From Amphimedon queenslandica (taxonomy: Eukaryota > Porifera > Demospongiae > Haplosclerida > Niphatidae): a stretch of 64,000 nucleotides of DNA. Each line of letters begins with the position of its first letter. Within the stretch, counting starts at the first letter, position 1. Shown piece after piece: positions 32,236 to 43,800 of this stretch. Position numbers and translations under genes: made by a program. The DNA lies in contig NW_003546322.1 in assembly GCF_000090795.2 (NCBI RefSeq), positions 23,933 through 87,932 on the forward strand. Reading direction: 5' to 3'. The notes under the pieces were generated by a model that did not search any database, was not told where the DNA came from, and saw nothing but the letters and a program-made list of their open reading frames with translations.

Positions 32236-34151
32236 AAGTGTAACTGCCCCCATTCTTTGAGGTATTTATTTTATTTGCTTAATGTGATGGCTTGACCATA
32301 GTAATAAAGTATACCAACTCCCATTGTTCAAAAAAATTATTCACTGAGATATGAGCTTTCAAAAATGCCCTTTTTGTTTCTTGCCATTTCACTTCCTGTC
32401 GGCGGGTGTGGCTTAACGTGACGTCATAGAAGGCATAGATGCAGCTAAATCCATTGCTGCAAAGGGGGAAATGATCCTTTATTATCATGCCTAGTAACGT
32501 AATAGCACTAATTTAAAGATTGGGATCATTAGTTATCATTATTCTGAGCATGCAACTGCAAGAAAAAGAGTCAAAATAGCAAACAAAAAAATTCGCCAAA
32601 GTGTAGTATTTTTGAGTTTTTCTTGCAGTTCCATGTTTAGAATAATGAAAGCTAATGATCCCGATCTTTCAATTAGTGCCATTACATTACAAGGCATGAA
32701 AATACAGAATCATTTCCCCCTATTAGTAACGCGGTAGTGTTACAAAGTAGGATTCACCCCACTTCAAAACGGCTGCTAAGACTTTTGCAGCCTTGCTATA
32801 CTGAGAAAATGAGCTCCTGTGCTTACCAGACTTCTTATAGGACCTTATCTTGACCAGAGGACTCCATTGGTACCAGTAGTGTAGCTGTAAACCTTGTCTA
32901 AGAGGAAAATGAAAAATCGGCAAAACAGCCGTTTTGTTCAGCCACTTTTTTCATCTTCATCTTTATCATCAAGTCCTGTCAATCCAGTTGTCGGTTGATA
33001 TCTCAAATTTGCCTGGTGATAGAAGGCTAATTATTACACCATTCTACTCGACAGGGTATGCTCAGGTCCATGTCCCCTAGACTCATTCTCCAAGAAAGGA
33101 ACAAGTGATACTGTGACTGTTGGACGCACCAGCTTACCTCATGCCACCATTTTATTAATTAAAGAAGCATGTGCTCCAAAATTTGGGCGTGGTTGCGCAT
33201 GCTCAGATCTCAGAATTGGAAACAGCAAGTATTTTTTGACCTAGCTATAGGCTAGCTACGCTTGGAATCAAATTGCAATACTTAGTGGAGGTTTCCAGCT
33301 AAGAGAAGGCATTAATCTTGCATATATCAAGTGTGTAATGAATTATTTTATTTCAAAAACACAAAACAATTAATTAATGTTATAGTACTAGTGATAATAT
33401 GAACTTGACAACAGGAAGAACCTGCAGGAAGATAGAGCTTCTTGAACAAGGATTCATGTCAAGACTATAGTATTCATTTCACTTGTCATCAGTATATTAG
33501 ATATTCCTTCACCATATCTATTCAATTCAATCAGTGCTGTCCCTCATAAATGCTGTAAAATCATAACAATGACAATAATAATAAAGAAACTTATCGTTTG
33601 TGTAAAATCAAAAAGTATCACAATTGTAACTGAAAAAATATTATAAATATTATTAAAAAATTAACACAAACAAAAACATAAAAAATAAAAAAAACAAGAT
33701 TGAGTAGGATTCCGAACGACCAACGAAAATACGAAATGAAAATCCTACTTTCGTGACGCAAATTCTACTTTACATTGTAAGGTGATCCATAACTTTTAAA
33801 TAATAAAATTAAAAGTACAATCTAGAGTGGACTTTGCGTCACGAGAGTAGGATTTTCATTTTTTATTTTCATTGGTCGTTCGGATTCCTACTCAATCTTG
33901 TTTTTTTCAATTTTTTATGTTCTTGTGCAGCTATGGATTTAGCTGCATCTCTGCCTTCTATGATGTCACATTTAGCCACACCCACCAACAAGAAGTAAAA
34001 TGGCAGGAAGCAAAAAGGGCATTTTTGAGAGCTCATATCTCAGTGAATAATTGTTTTGAACAATGGGAGTTGGTATACATTATTACTATGGTCAAGCCAT
34101 CACATTAAGCCAATAAAATAAACACCTCAAAAAATGGGGGCAGTTACACTT
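32236..34151. mobile_element. Long foldback MITE (~715 bp) split by a Helitron-like element
   Basis: The left arm starts AAGTGTAACTGCCCCCATTC and the right arm ends AATGGGGGCAGTTACACTT. The arms run about 340 bp each: 32236-32575 against 32617-32722 plus 33926-34151. Only about 40 bases of loop lie around 32595. Matching blocks include TGATGGCTTGACCATAGTAATAA, the CAAAAATGCCCTTTTTG region and GGGGGAAATGAT/ATCATTTCCCCC. Copy B of the Helitron-like family sits in the right arm at 32723-33925. No clear target duplication was seen. Both arms contain the same long open frame in mirrored orientation, which is a by-product of arm identity, not a gene. Confidence 0.85.
32723..33925 (-). mobile_element. 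Helitron-like non-autonomous element, copy B
   Basis: Minus-strand copy of the family at 77 and 49833, 1,203 bp. The 5' end (at 33925) is CAAGAACATAAAAAATTG preceded by A. The 3' end (at 32723) is the hairpin AGTAACGC/GCGTTACT variant followed by CTAA and a flanking T. The large 5' foldback spans about 33690-33910. Because it interrupts a foldback, the opposite arm shows the empty site: GCTGCA joined to (T/A)AGGGGG. That fixes both ends exactly and gives an A|T target, the Helitron preference, with no target duplication. Confidence 0.78.
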
Positions 34152-34328
34152 CAAGTGAAGAGAGGTAAATAAAAAAGTACATGTACATTATTATTATCAT
34201 GAGAGAGAGGGGGAAGCCTGCAGTGCAATGAAGTATAGAAAAACCACACACACACACTTAATAGATGTACAGTAATGAATAATTAAATTGAATCAAATAA
34301 TTGCATGATACAAGTAATTAATACTAGC

Positions 34329-36140
34329 ACCACATGGCCCCTAATAATGGCTACCAAAGCCCACATTGGTCTCGAGTACTAGTTACCCAGGCCCATACTA
34401 CAGTCCCAGAGGAACTAGATGTACATTTAGGTGAGTTGCTATCTACAAACAAAGGCCATATCCACATAACCACAGAGCCTACACCAGTTTGCATGTACAT
34501 GTACTACAAAAACCTAGTGTCGGCTTACTAAAGCAACAGGACTATGAAAATTACTTAAAACTTGCCTCAACTGACTGAAGTGGATTTGGCTGAGAAGAGA
34601 GTTGGGTGCCCAAACAAACATTTTAACCTCCCTCCCTGGTTCTCAAAGCCAACCGCCAGTCCTCACATGACAAAAACAAACCTCTTACTGTAATGACTAA
34701 CAGGCATGAACAAGCAATAATAACAATTATTAAAATTTCACTACTAGCAAAATTAACCAAAGCACATACACAAAACTGGAGCAAAAGACCATCTGATGGC
34801 AACATTATAACAAGGGCAATGGGAGGGAATCATGGGCATTGGCAAATCATTTCAATTGTGGTGTACACCAGCGCTATGCTACGGCTATGGTTCGCTGGGT
34901 TCAGATATTTGTTATATCTCACAAAAACACACATATTACATGTGCAAAAAAGGAATAATTAATACATAATTAATTGCATCATACAAGTACATCAAGCATT
35001 ACATAGTCTCTGATAATGGCTACCCAAGCCCACACAAGGTCTTCAGTACTGACTACCCAGGCCCACACTGAATCCCAAGAGGAACTACATGTACATGATG
35101 TAGGTGAGTTATCATCTACAAAACAAAGACCATATCCGCAAACCAGAGCCTATACAAGTTTTACACACGTATTTACTTGTACATGTACATATACTGAACA
35201 AACCTGGTATCAGCCTAATAAAACAACAATAGCTTAGGACTACAAAAATGACTCAAAACTTGCCTGACCTTACTGAAGTAGATCTGGCAGAGCAGGAAGA
35301 GTTGGGCACCCGAAAAAACGTTTTAACCTATGACATCTGGTTATCAAGGCCAAACTGCCCGTCCCTTCAAAGTGTCACGTGACAAAAACCACACCTAACT
35401 ACAGTAACTAACACGCATGAACAGACAACAATAACAGTAACAAAAATTACTTTGTAGCAAATGTAGCCAAACGACATAAACAAAACTGGCGTAGAAAGAC
35501 CACCTAATGGCAAGTTGGCGAACTGATAACAAGGGTCAGTGGGGGGAAATCACGGGCATTAACCAATGATACCAGTCAAGGTGCACCCCCAGTACTAGGC
35601 TATGGCTATGGTTAGCTGGGTTTAAGATATATGTATATATCTATCAAAAACACACACAACACTATTGTAATAATTATGTTCAATTAATTCATTGCATTAT
35701 ACATGTAAATTCATACAAGCACCACATGGCTCCTAATATTGGCTACCTTAGCCCACACTTGGTCACCTGTAATGGCTAACCAAGCCCAAAATACACTCCC
35801 AGAGGAACTACATGTGCATGTACATGTAGGTGAGTTCTGTCTATAAATGAAAACCATATCTACAAAACCACACATCCTACACCAATCTTACACATGCATG
35901 ACATGTACATACAAACTTATTATCGGCCTACCATACACAGTACCTAACTGGCTTAAGCAATCCACATAAACAGAGCTGGAGCAAAATCTCCTCTGATGTG
36001 GCAACTTATAAAAACGGCCAATAGGTGGGAATCATGGCCAATCATTCCAATCAAGGTGCACCCGCAGTGCTAGGCTATGGCTATAATTAGCTGGGTTTAA
36101 GATGTATGTATATATGATATGTATCAAAAACACAAAAACA
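34329..36140 (+). repeat. Tandem macrosatellite, ~670-720-bp unit, three copies
   Basis: Units start at 34329, 34997 and 35720 with CACCACATGGCCCCTAATAATGGCTACC or close variants. Each contains CCCAGAGGAACTA(C/G)ATGTACAT, an AGGTGAGTT block, CTGGAGCAAAAGACCATCTG and GGCTATGGTTAGCTGGGTT. The third unit has lost about 300 internal bases (after 35935). TACATGTACATG-rich patches recur in each unit. Open frames in it are not conserved between units, so it is non-coding. Confidence 0.88.
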
Positions 36141-38124
36141 ATAATATTAATACTAAAATGAAAATTAATGACAGAAACATAAAAAACCTTTATACTGGGT
36201 AGACAATTATATTTGTCTTGCTACAGAAGATATACTGTAGGAAGTTGTTGTGTCTGTCATTTATTCATTACATACAAATAAATTTGTGTAATAAACTATA
36301 TTTGCTTCTAAACTTTTGCCTCTTGGCCTAGAATTGTTTTGCTTTACATTTTTTTATGTTGCTCAAACAAAATCAATAGGTACAAAATGCTTCGAAGTAA
36401 GAAAATCAAATATTTCAACCAAGTACCTTTGTGTTGGCACTCTAGAGATAGCTGGTAGTACTTTCTACTACATTAGAAAATGTCCATCAATAAATATGAG
36501 CTAAATTTTTTAAACGAGATGGTGCGGTATAAAAGGTGGTGCCCTGGGCATAATAGCTTCTGTTTCTTTGACGTGTAAAAATGTTTTCTCTACGGGGTGC
36601 TGCTTCATCAATGGAAAACACGGCAGATGGGGGTTTCCTTTTATATTGTGATCGATGGAAGTGACTTCATGACATTGCATGAACAGTTTTATACTGTACC
36701 TTCTTCTTTAAATCTTACATAATATAGTTATGCTTGCTCAAATTTTGTCCTGGTTTTAGTGCTGGAGAAACAACCTACTGGGCTATACATGAAGGTACTT
36801 AAGTACATGTACATGTATATCAAATATATAAAGGCAACAATTTTCTGTTAGCAAGTTTATCATTATAACAACAGACTATCTTAGATCGAAAATTCTTAGA
36901 CGTTGATAATGAAACAGCTATTGCAGTGACGTTGGCTGGTGCCTCGTTAACCACTGTTTTTTATTGTTGTCAGTTGTCACAAATGTAACATAACAGTAAT
37001 ATACTGGTATACAAATAGTAGCATTAACAATGACACCTGTAATTGACCCCAATTGTGGGAAAAACAAGGGGCATACATGCAGTTGAAATGTGAATAAATT
37101 AAAGAGAGAAATGAAGACAATAACATACATGTACATGTACCTACTATTTGGAGCTGAGTGAGAGCTACTGCAGAGAGCCTTAAATTAAGATGTAGATAAA
37201 AGCAACTTATACCAGTATTAGTCATTGCATTAATTGTATGCCTCTACATACTTTACCTTCAGGCCAGGGCTGATTAGTTCTGTAGTCCACAGAGTCCCAC
37301 CTAGCTTGTACAAGTATAACCACAGGAGGGCTCAGTCCTATGTAGCTTATACAAGTATAAACAAAGGAGGTCCCTTTGTGATGACAAAAAATAATCAGGG
37401 CGGCCTAAAGGTATGTATGGGCATACAATATGTACACTATTTATGCACATGCATCTACCATTGAGTGATGCACAAACTAATGAGTCAGGTAAAAGTTTAC
37501 ACATCATGTTAGTGTATGCTGTTTCATCCATCAGTTGTTTAAACAGTCACCACACACACACACACGATGCTTGGAAACTTAAAGAAGCATTATGGAAAAC
37601 CTGATAGTGTATACGTAGCTGAAAACATTGAAGGGAAGATGCATGCATGATATCTTATAGGTATTTTTCTGCACTACACTGTATGTGAAGTTTCATCGAG
37701 CATGTGAAAAATGGAAAAGGATTTTGCATTGCCTCATCACTATACCAGTAATCTGGCAATATTTTTAATTGTGCATCAGTACCAAATAAAATTCAACAGT
37801 TTAACATGGTCATGCATTGTAATGAATGTAATTTTAGTTGTCTAAAGGCCTTTTCACAATAGGAAAAGTACATGCATAAGATAATCGTCAATTGTAATGT
37901 GGCTCATCACTCTCACTTTACCTCCAAGGTGCATTCTAGCTGTATCAAGGAAGTACTTTATAGGGCTTCAGAAGTTGTGCCAGTATCAAAAGGCAATTAT
38001 ATTAGATAGGATAGCTTACGTGATGCATCTGGTCATGTACAAGTACACCTTTTACATGTAACATACATGAACATGTAAATTGCATAGGGACTATAAAAGC
38101 AACAAACAAAAACAGCTGCAGTTA
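36141..38124. other. No recognisable gene
   Basis: Short open frames on both strands without domains or consistent splice sites. Small CA repeats occur at 37553-37566 and several TACATGTACATG stretches at 36806 and 37128. Nothing else is supportable. Confidence 0.35.
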
Positions 38125-38455
38125 GAAAAGCAGAGGAGAAAAGGAAAGAGAAGAAGGAACAAGAGAAAAAGGAAAAGGGGAAAAGGAAAGAGAAGGAAGA
38201 AGAGAAAAAGGAAAAGGAGAAAGGAAAAAAGTAAAGGGAGAGGACAAAAGCAAAGGAGAAAAGGAAAAATGAGAAGGAGAAAAAGGAAAAGAAGAGAGAA
38301 AAGAAGAGGATAGCATAGGAGAAAAGGAAAGAACAAAGAGGAGAAAAAAGAAATGCAAAAAGGGAAGTAGAACACAGAAAAGAAGAGAAGAGGAAAGCAG
38401 AGAAGAAATGAAAAGAAGCCAAGAAAAGAAGGAAAGAAGAGAAGAAAGAAAATGA
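38125..38455 (+). repeat. 330-base polypurine (GA-rich) tract
   Basis: The plus strand is almost only A and G, in irregular GGAAAAG, AGAAGG and GAGGAG blocks, with a handful of pyrimidines. The Lys/Arg-rich and Phe/Ser-rich open frames here are composition artefacts. Such tracts can form triplex (H-) DNA. Confidence 0.9.
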
Positions 38456-38584
38456 AACAAGCGTATTAGTGTAAATAAAATACCTAAGATTGTTTTCACC
38501 ACTGTACCATGTTTATTGTATCATTAATTTTAGGCTATGAAAATATGTAGTGGCAGGCCTATGAGAGTGATCAAAGATATTTAT

Positions 38585-38795
38585 TGTGACCATAATTGAC
38601 AAAATGTACCTTATGACGGATTTTAAAATTCATCAATATAATGGAAAATATCAACCTGAGTGCTCTGTTGAGCAACCATTGTTTCTAAAAGTTACATAGT
38701 AACTTTTTGCATCCTCTGGAGTATATTTATAATAAATGGAGCTCAGGAAGTTGCATTTTTATGGCTATAAAGACAAATTTCACTACCCACCATAT
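38585..38795 (-). mobile_element. MITE of the GTGACCATAATTGACAAA family, right end truncated
   Basis: The left end GTGACCATAATTGACAAAAT and the body (ATATCAACCTGAGTGCTCTG, ACTTTTTGCATCCTCTGGAG, ACAAATTTCACTACCC) match the reverse complement of the element at 46704-46940. The right terminal inverted repeat stops at CACCATA. It therefore lies inverted relative to the second copy, about 8 kb away on the other side of the SOS locus. Confidence 0.85.
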
Positions 38796-39075
38796 TATTA
38801 TTTAAAACATTTCATTAGTACAACTATTTAATTTCAAATTTTCAATTCCAATCAATCACAATTATTCATTAGTATACTCATATTAATATTAATAATAATA
38901 ATAATAAATTTTTTAACGCAAATTTAATTTTTCAGGTTTGAAAATTGAACTTGTATGACTAGGACAGCAGGAGACTATGGACAGTGATGAGTCTATGAAT
39001 ATAGATCGTTTATTTGAAGTTGGTTTATCTCCATCTTATTACTTTTGTCTGCCCCACTTTTAATAGGAAGAATTA

Positions 39076-39519
39076 AATAAATTACAGCTTCCTGATAGGC
39101 CTCAGGTAGCCTCAACGCCTGTAAATAATAGGAACAGGCCTAACAACAGACCTTTGCCTCTTTCCAGGCCATCTTCCAATCGGCCACCAATTCCTCCACA
39201 TTCTAATATTATCAGGCCTATCTTGCCTCTACTTCCTACTGCAATCTATGCTGCAAGAGGAGAAAGAGGCGGTGAAAAGAGGCATGGAAGAGGCCACAGT
39301 GGTAATAGGCAGCAGCGAAGAGCTGGAAGAGTAGACGGTGGGCAAGGAGGAAGAGCCGCAACTGCTAATTGTGTCAGAGGCAGGAGGAATTGGAGGCAAA
39401 GAGGAAGGGGTGGTGGCCGCGGAAGTGCAGGTTCAATAAGTGGCCAATGCAGAGGCCCAACTGACAGGCTGGAACAAAGCCAGGCTGTTTTTTATTTGGA
39501 GGAGGTTTCACAACTTTGA
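39076..39519 (+). CDS. Hypothetical RGG/Pro-Arg-rich reading frame
   Basis: An open stretch of 148 codons follows a stop at 39063. It begins EELNKLQLPDRPQ, continues Pro/Asn/Arg-rich (NNRNRPNNRPLPLSRPSS) and becomes Gly/Arg-rich with RGRRNWRQRGRGGGRGS before a stop at 39517. RGG-type sequence usually binds RNA and occurs at N termini of Argonaute-like and RNA-binding proteins, but no folded domain follows here. A possible upstream piece, MDSDESMNIDRLFEVGLSPS (38978-39040), is separated by two stops or an intron. It may be an exon or chance; I cannot name it. Confidence 0.35.
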   Translation, partial: NKLQLPDRPQVASTPVNNRNRPNNRPLPLSRPSSNRPPIPPHSNIIRPILPLLPTAIYAARGERGGEKRHGRGHSGNRQQRRAGRVDGGQGGRAATANCVRGRRNWRQRGRGGGRGSAGSISGQCRGPTDRLEQSQAVFYLEEVSQL

Positions 39520-39774
39520 GTTTTAAAATTAGGAAACAAAGGGTTAAATATTATAGGGCGTGCCTCAATTATATTATTTATCATTAATATTATATTAATG
39601 ATAATAATCATTAATCGCAAGAACTAAACCCACCATGATGTTCATTAGTTTTTAGTATTTTTACACAAAGATACTTTAAGTAATTTTGTTTATTTTTCTT
39701 CCCCTTTTTTGTTTTTTTTTTTAATTTTTTTCTTCTTTTCCCTTCTGTCTTTTCTTCTCCTTTCTCCCCGTTAA

Positions 39775-39930
39775 ATTATTATTATTATTATAGTTTATGT
39801 CTTATTATTATTATTATTATTATTGTTTTTGGCACTGTTAAGAATAAATAAAAATTATCATTGTTGTTATTATTATTGTTGTTATTTAAGTATTTACTAT
39901 TATTATTGTTATAATTAGATATAAATGAAA
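39775..39930 (+). repeat. ATT/GTT microsatellite tracts
   Basis: Several runs of ATT with GTT interruptions (39777-39792, 39805-39826, 39860-39918). Confidence 0.85.
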
Positions 39931-40842
39931 TGCATTTATAAAGTAAACAGAGGAAGATACTTAAAGTTTAATGATTATATAGGCAGTAGCCTATATGTAG
40001 GATTGAGGTTGATTTTTCAAGATGGCAGCCCTTTTTATAATTTTCAAACACTTACAACTCTTTTATCTTACTTTGTGCAGCCTTATAAATGGCTAAGATG
40101 AGCTCTCCGTCAATGAGCGATTCTCCTGGTACCCTTAAAAAGAACTGTAATGTAGCAGGAGCTTTTCTGGAGAACAGGCCCAAATTCAAATTTCTACAAA
40201 ATTCTTCAGACTTTTTCTTCTTTCATCTTCTATGCACCGGATAATCTTTTAAACTAGAGAACCGCTCAAGTTGGTTTTTGCATCATTCATTTGTGCTTGG
40301 GTTAAGGACCACAAAGGTAGTTTCAAAAAGAAGCAAAAACAGGGAGCAAATGGAAGATAAAATCCAGTTGCAGACACCGCGTGGGTTTGTGGTTTGACGC
40401 CATTTTAATTTATGCACACGGGATCAGTATGAATATAAATAGTCTAACCACACAATCATAACAGAATGTAATTTATGACATTAAGAAAAAAAGAATGGAA
40501 ACAAGTAAATAAAGAAACATTAAAAATGGAAAAATAGTAGGATTGAATTGGAAAAAAGTAAGGAAACAAGAGGATACTTGCAAACTTGTGTGGTAAGAAA
40601 TCCTACACCACAGCGTCGAAGTGAAGGCTTCATATAGTGCTATCATAGTTGGCTATGAGGATAAATAGCTATGCTTTTGGGTAACAGTCTTCATGCAAAG
40701 AAATATCATGAAGCAATTTTGACATTGGAAAAAATCTATGCTGATTATAATGCTCCATCTACTTCAAAGTTAGCAATATGCAAAAATGAAAATTATGTTC
40801 ATGCATGTACATGATATACTATGACAATTACTATTTTGATAG
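39931..40842. other. No firm gene; one possible exon
   Basis: Around 40670-40765 the plus strand reads LGNSLHAKKYHEAILTLEKI followed by YADYNAPSTSK. It lies directly upstream of the DH exon of the SOS homologue and may be one of its exons, but I cannot align it. The rest is unassigned. Confidence 0.3.
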
Positions 40843-43800
40843 ACTTTTGGTGAATGTGAGCATTATGAGGAGGCAATCAAGTATAAATTACCAGTATTAT
40901 TGGCAGAGCCTTTTCATCATTTTTTGGATACATGTTCAATAATGAAAGTAAATACATCTATGTTGATGGCATTGTTATAATGCATGCCATGTTTACAATC
41001 TTTTTCTCATTGTGTAGCTAATGCGTGCAGCAACAAGGGATATTAATGATCAGACTGCTTTTAAATCTGTTAGTCTTAATAATCTATTCCAGTTTTACTT
41101 TCTTCTTATTATTTCTCATTGTCTTCTCCTTTCCTTACAGGCTTTAAGTATCATTTTCCATCACCTTTCTGTAATTGAGCAATATATTCTTTAGACAAGA
41201 AGGTATGTTAATAAATCAGGGAAATTAACAAAATGGGAAAAAGAGTTTAAACTGTAAATTAAAACCATTTACATGTAGATGAAGTGCATGGCATCATATG
41301 TATTGTTGACAAGGTGCATGTAAAAGCATGCATATATAATAATAAAGTAATATTTATTGTATACTTGTTAATTCTTTTTTGCTTTAGAGAGGACATGGAA
41401 TTATTCCAGAAAATGAATTATGGGTCCATTAATAAGCTATTGGAACTCCAAGCAAGATTCGAAGCCTGGCAAGTGAGCCTGTCATACATGCCTGTATTTA
41501 TGTTCCTTAATTTTGTATCTCATATTCCCTTAGGGGGATGACAATCATACACAAGCAACAGAGCTTTTTAAAGGTATTAATAGTGTTATTTACTACTGCA
41601 TAGCAGAAAAATTTGGCATATATATTTGCATACTGATACTTAAGCATGCTCAGAATAAAGTAGAATTATTGATTAGTTACCATAAATTTGCCAACCACTA
41701 AGCCAATTTTTACTGCTATATGGTGTGTATGACATTAAAATTTATTTATTTAATACTGACCAAAATGGAGGGTACTTTAATGGTTCAGGATAGAAAAAAG
41801 TAAGTTTCATTTTTAGTTATTTTTTTATTTGTTAATTTTTAAAATTTATGTCATCCAGGCAAAAAAAAAAGAAAGATATATCATTTTTCTTGATGGAGTA
41901 ATCATATTGTGTAAGATCGTAAATTCAACAAGGTTAATTAACATGAAATAAATATTCAATTGTTCAAAAAAAAAACCATGGGAAGCAAATATAAACTCAA
42001 AGGAATGATGAACATGAAAGCAGCCAATTTTAAGGTAGCTGACAATGAAGAAGATAACCTTGACAACTAATGTTACTGAGACAACAGCTACTTTTTTTTG
42101 CAGATGAAAGTTTTATCCTAACAGATTGTTTGAATTGGTATAAATTTTATGCCAAATCTGAAAAAGAAAAAAATTCTGGATTTTTGCTATTGTTGTCTTA
42201 TTAGTGAGGAGGGACGTACATGCAATGTTTATGTTATGCATATAATCCACAATTAATTTGAAAAAATAATGGATGAAAAGGAGAAAGAAGAAAGGAGCCT
42301 TCCTCAACTCCTACCAGATGCAAAACTATACAAGTAAAATTTTTGTAAAAAGTGCATGTGTCAAGAGGATATGTAAGCATGTTGATTCTTTTCATTTATT
42401 GGGACTGGCTTGTCTAGTTGTACTTGCTGGAGGGGATTTACTATGTTTGGAATTTTAATTGAATAAAGTACCTTGTAGAGTACGTATCATTTGTTAAAGA
42501 TACTACATGTATGTACTTCAATTTTCACATTGTTGCATGTATAATAAGTCATGATAAATGCACATGATATGAGCCATAGATGTAGGCTTGCAAAACCTAA
42601 TTGCGATGACAACATCTTGCTTGAACAAAGTGATGGTAAGGTTATCATCAAAGCAGGATCTGTATATAAATTAGTAGAAAGATTGACTTTTCATGAATAT
42701 GCAGGTGTGTGTACATACATACACATACATGTAACTTTATGGTGTATGTGCCAAATATTTGTTACTTTTATTGCTAAGGTTGATTTTACAAAAATTTTTG
42801 GTTTAACATTGTTGTAATTATGCACAATTTTAAAGCACCTTAATAAAATTTTAACAAAATCAGTTATGTTCTGTTATTCTTTTTTAGATCCAGAATATTT
42901 ACGAACATTTTAATTGACATACAGATTCTTTTGTGATTCCAACAAGCTTTTAAATCTATTAATTGAACGGTTTCATATACTGCAACTGTATGATGCTGAT
43001 GTGGCCAACCAGGTTTGCAGAAATTCATTTGGAAAGTAAAAATTTTAAAGATTTGGCCTCTTATTGAGCTTTTTGTGGTTAACAGATTATTTACACAGTC
43101 AAGTACTGCACTGATTCACAGTTTACATAGATAAAACTAATTTTATGCTTTACCAGAAAAATTTTTAGGTGCTTGCCCCCCCAAAATTTGCCCCTGCAGT
43201 AAACATACATATCCGAAACTTTTTTGAATAAATAAACTAATGAACTAGTCTGCACTTTTAGCCATGCATTTGCAGGACATACTGTACTGTAAACACAATG
43301 TGTTTAATATTGAGCTACATGAATATATGCCTATTTTATACGATACTTTTGATTTTGATAATTGTTTGTGCTTTGCAAAATTACTAATTGGTTTGTCTAA
43401 AACTTATTTTTAACTACAGTATTGTATGTAAAAGTACAAATAAACACTTGTAATAATTCTTCTTTTCTGGTATTTTTCACATTTTCCTACATAGAGTACT
43501 GAATGTATTATATCATTGGGCAACCTATCATTTCTATGATTTCAAGAAAGACAAGTCACTTTGTGTGAAATTGAAACAATTCTTGGATTCAATAAGAGAC
43601 AAAAAACTACAAAAATGGATCCCACCTGTTTACAGAGCAATAACAAAAATGAGTGACATGTGCATCATTAAACCTGAGAATATTAGGCTGGCATTTTTTG
43701 AGCATAATAAAGCCTCAGGAGCACAAAGCATAATGCTGGCACAACAACCTATTTTACTATGTACATGCTTTTATTGTAAAAAACTATTTGCATTCAGCCT

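Noticed and set aside
32279-34108. Two near-identical 69-78-residue frames sharing YDVTLSHT/YDVTFSHT
   Set aside because: They are mirror images produced by the two arms of one foldback, not a conserved protein.
34334-35237. Open frames in the macrosatellite (for example MATQAHTRSSVLTTQ)
   Set aside because: Reading frames are not conserved between the tandem units.
38080-38502. Lys/Arg-rich and Phe/Ser-rich open frames
   Set aside because: They are translations of a purine tract on its two strands and show composition only.
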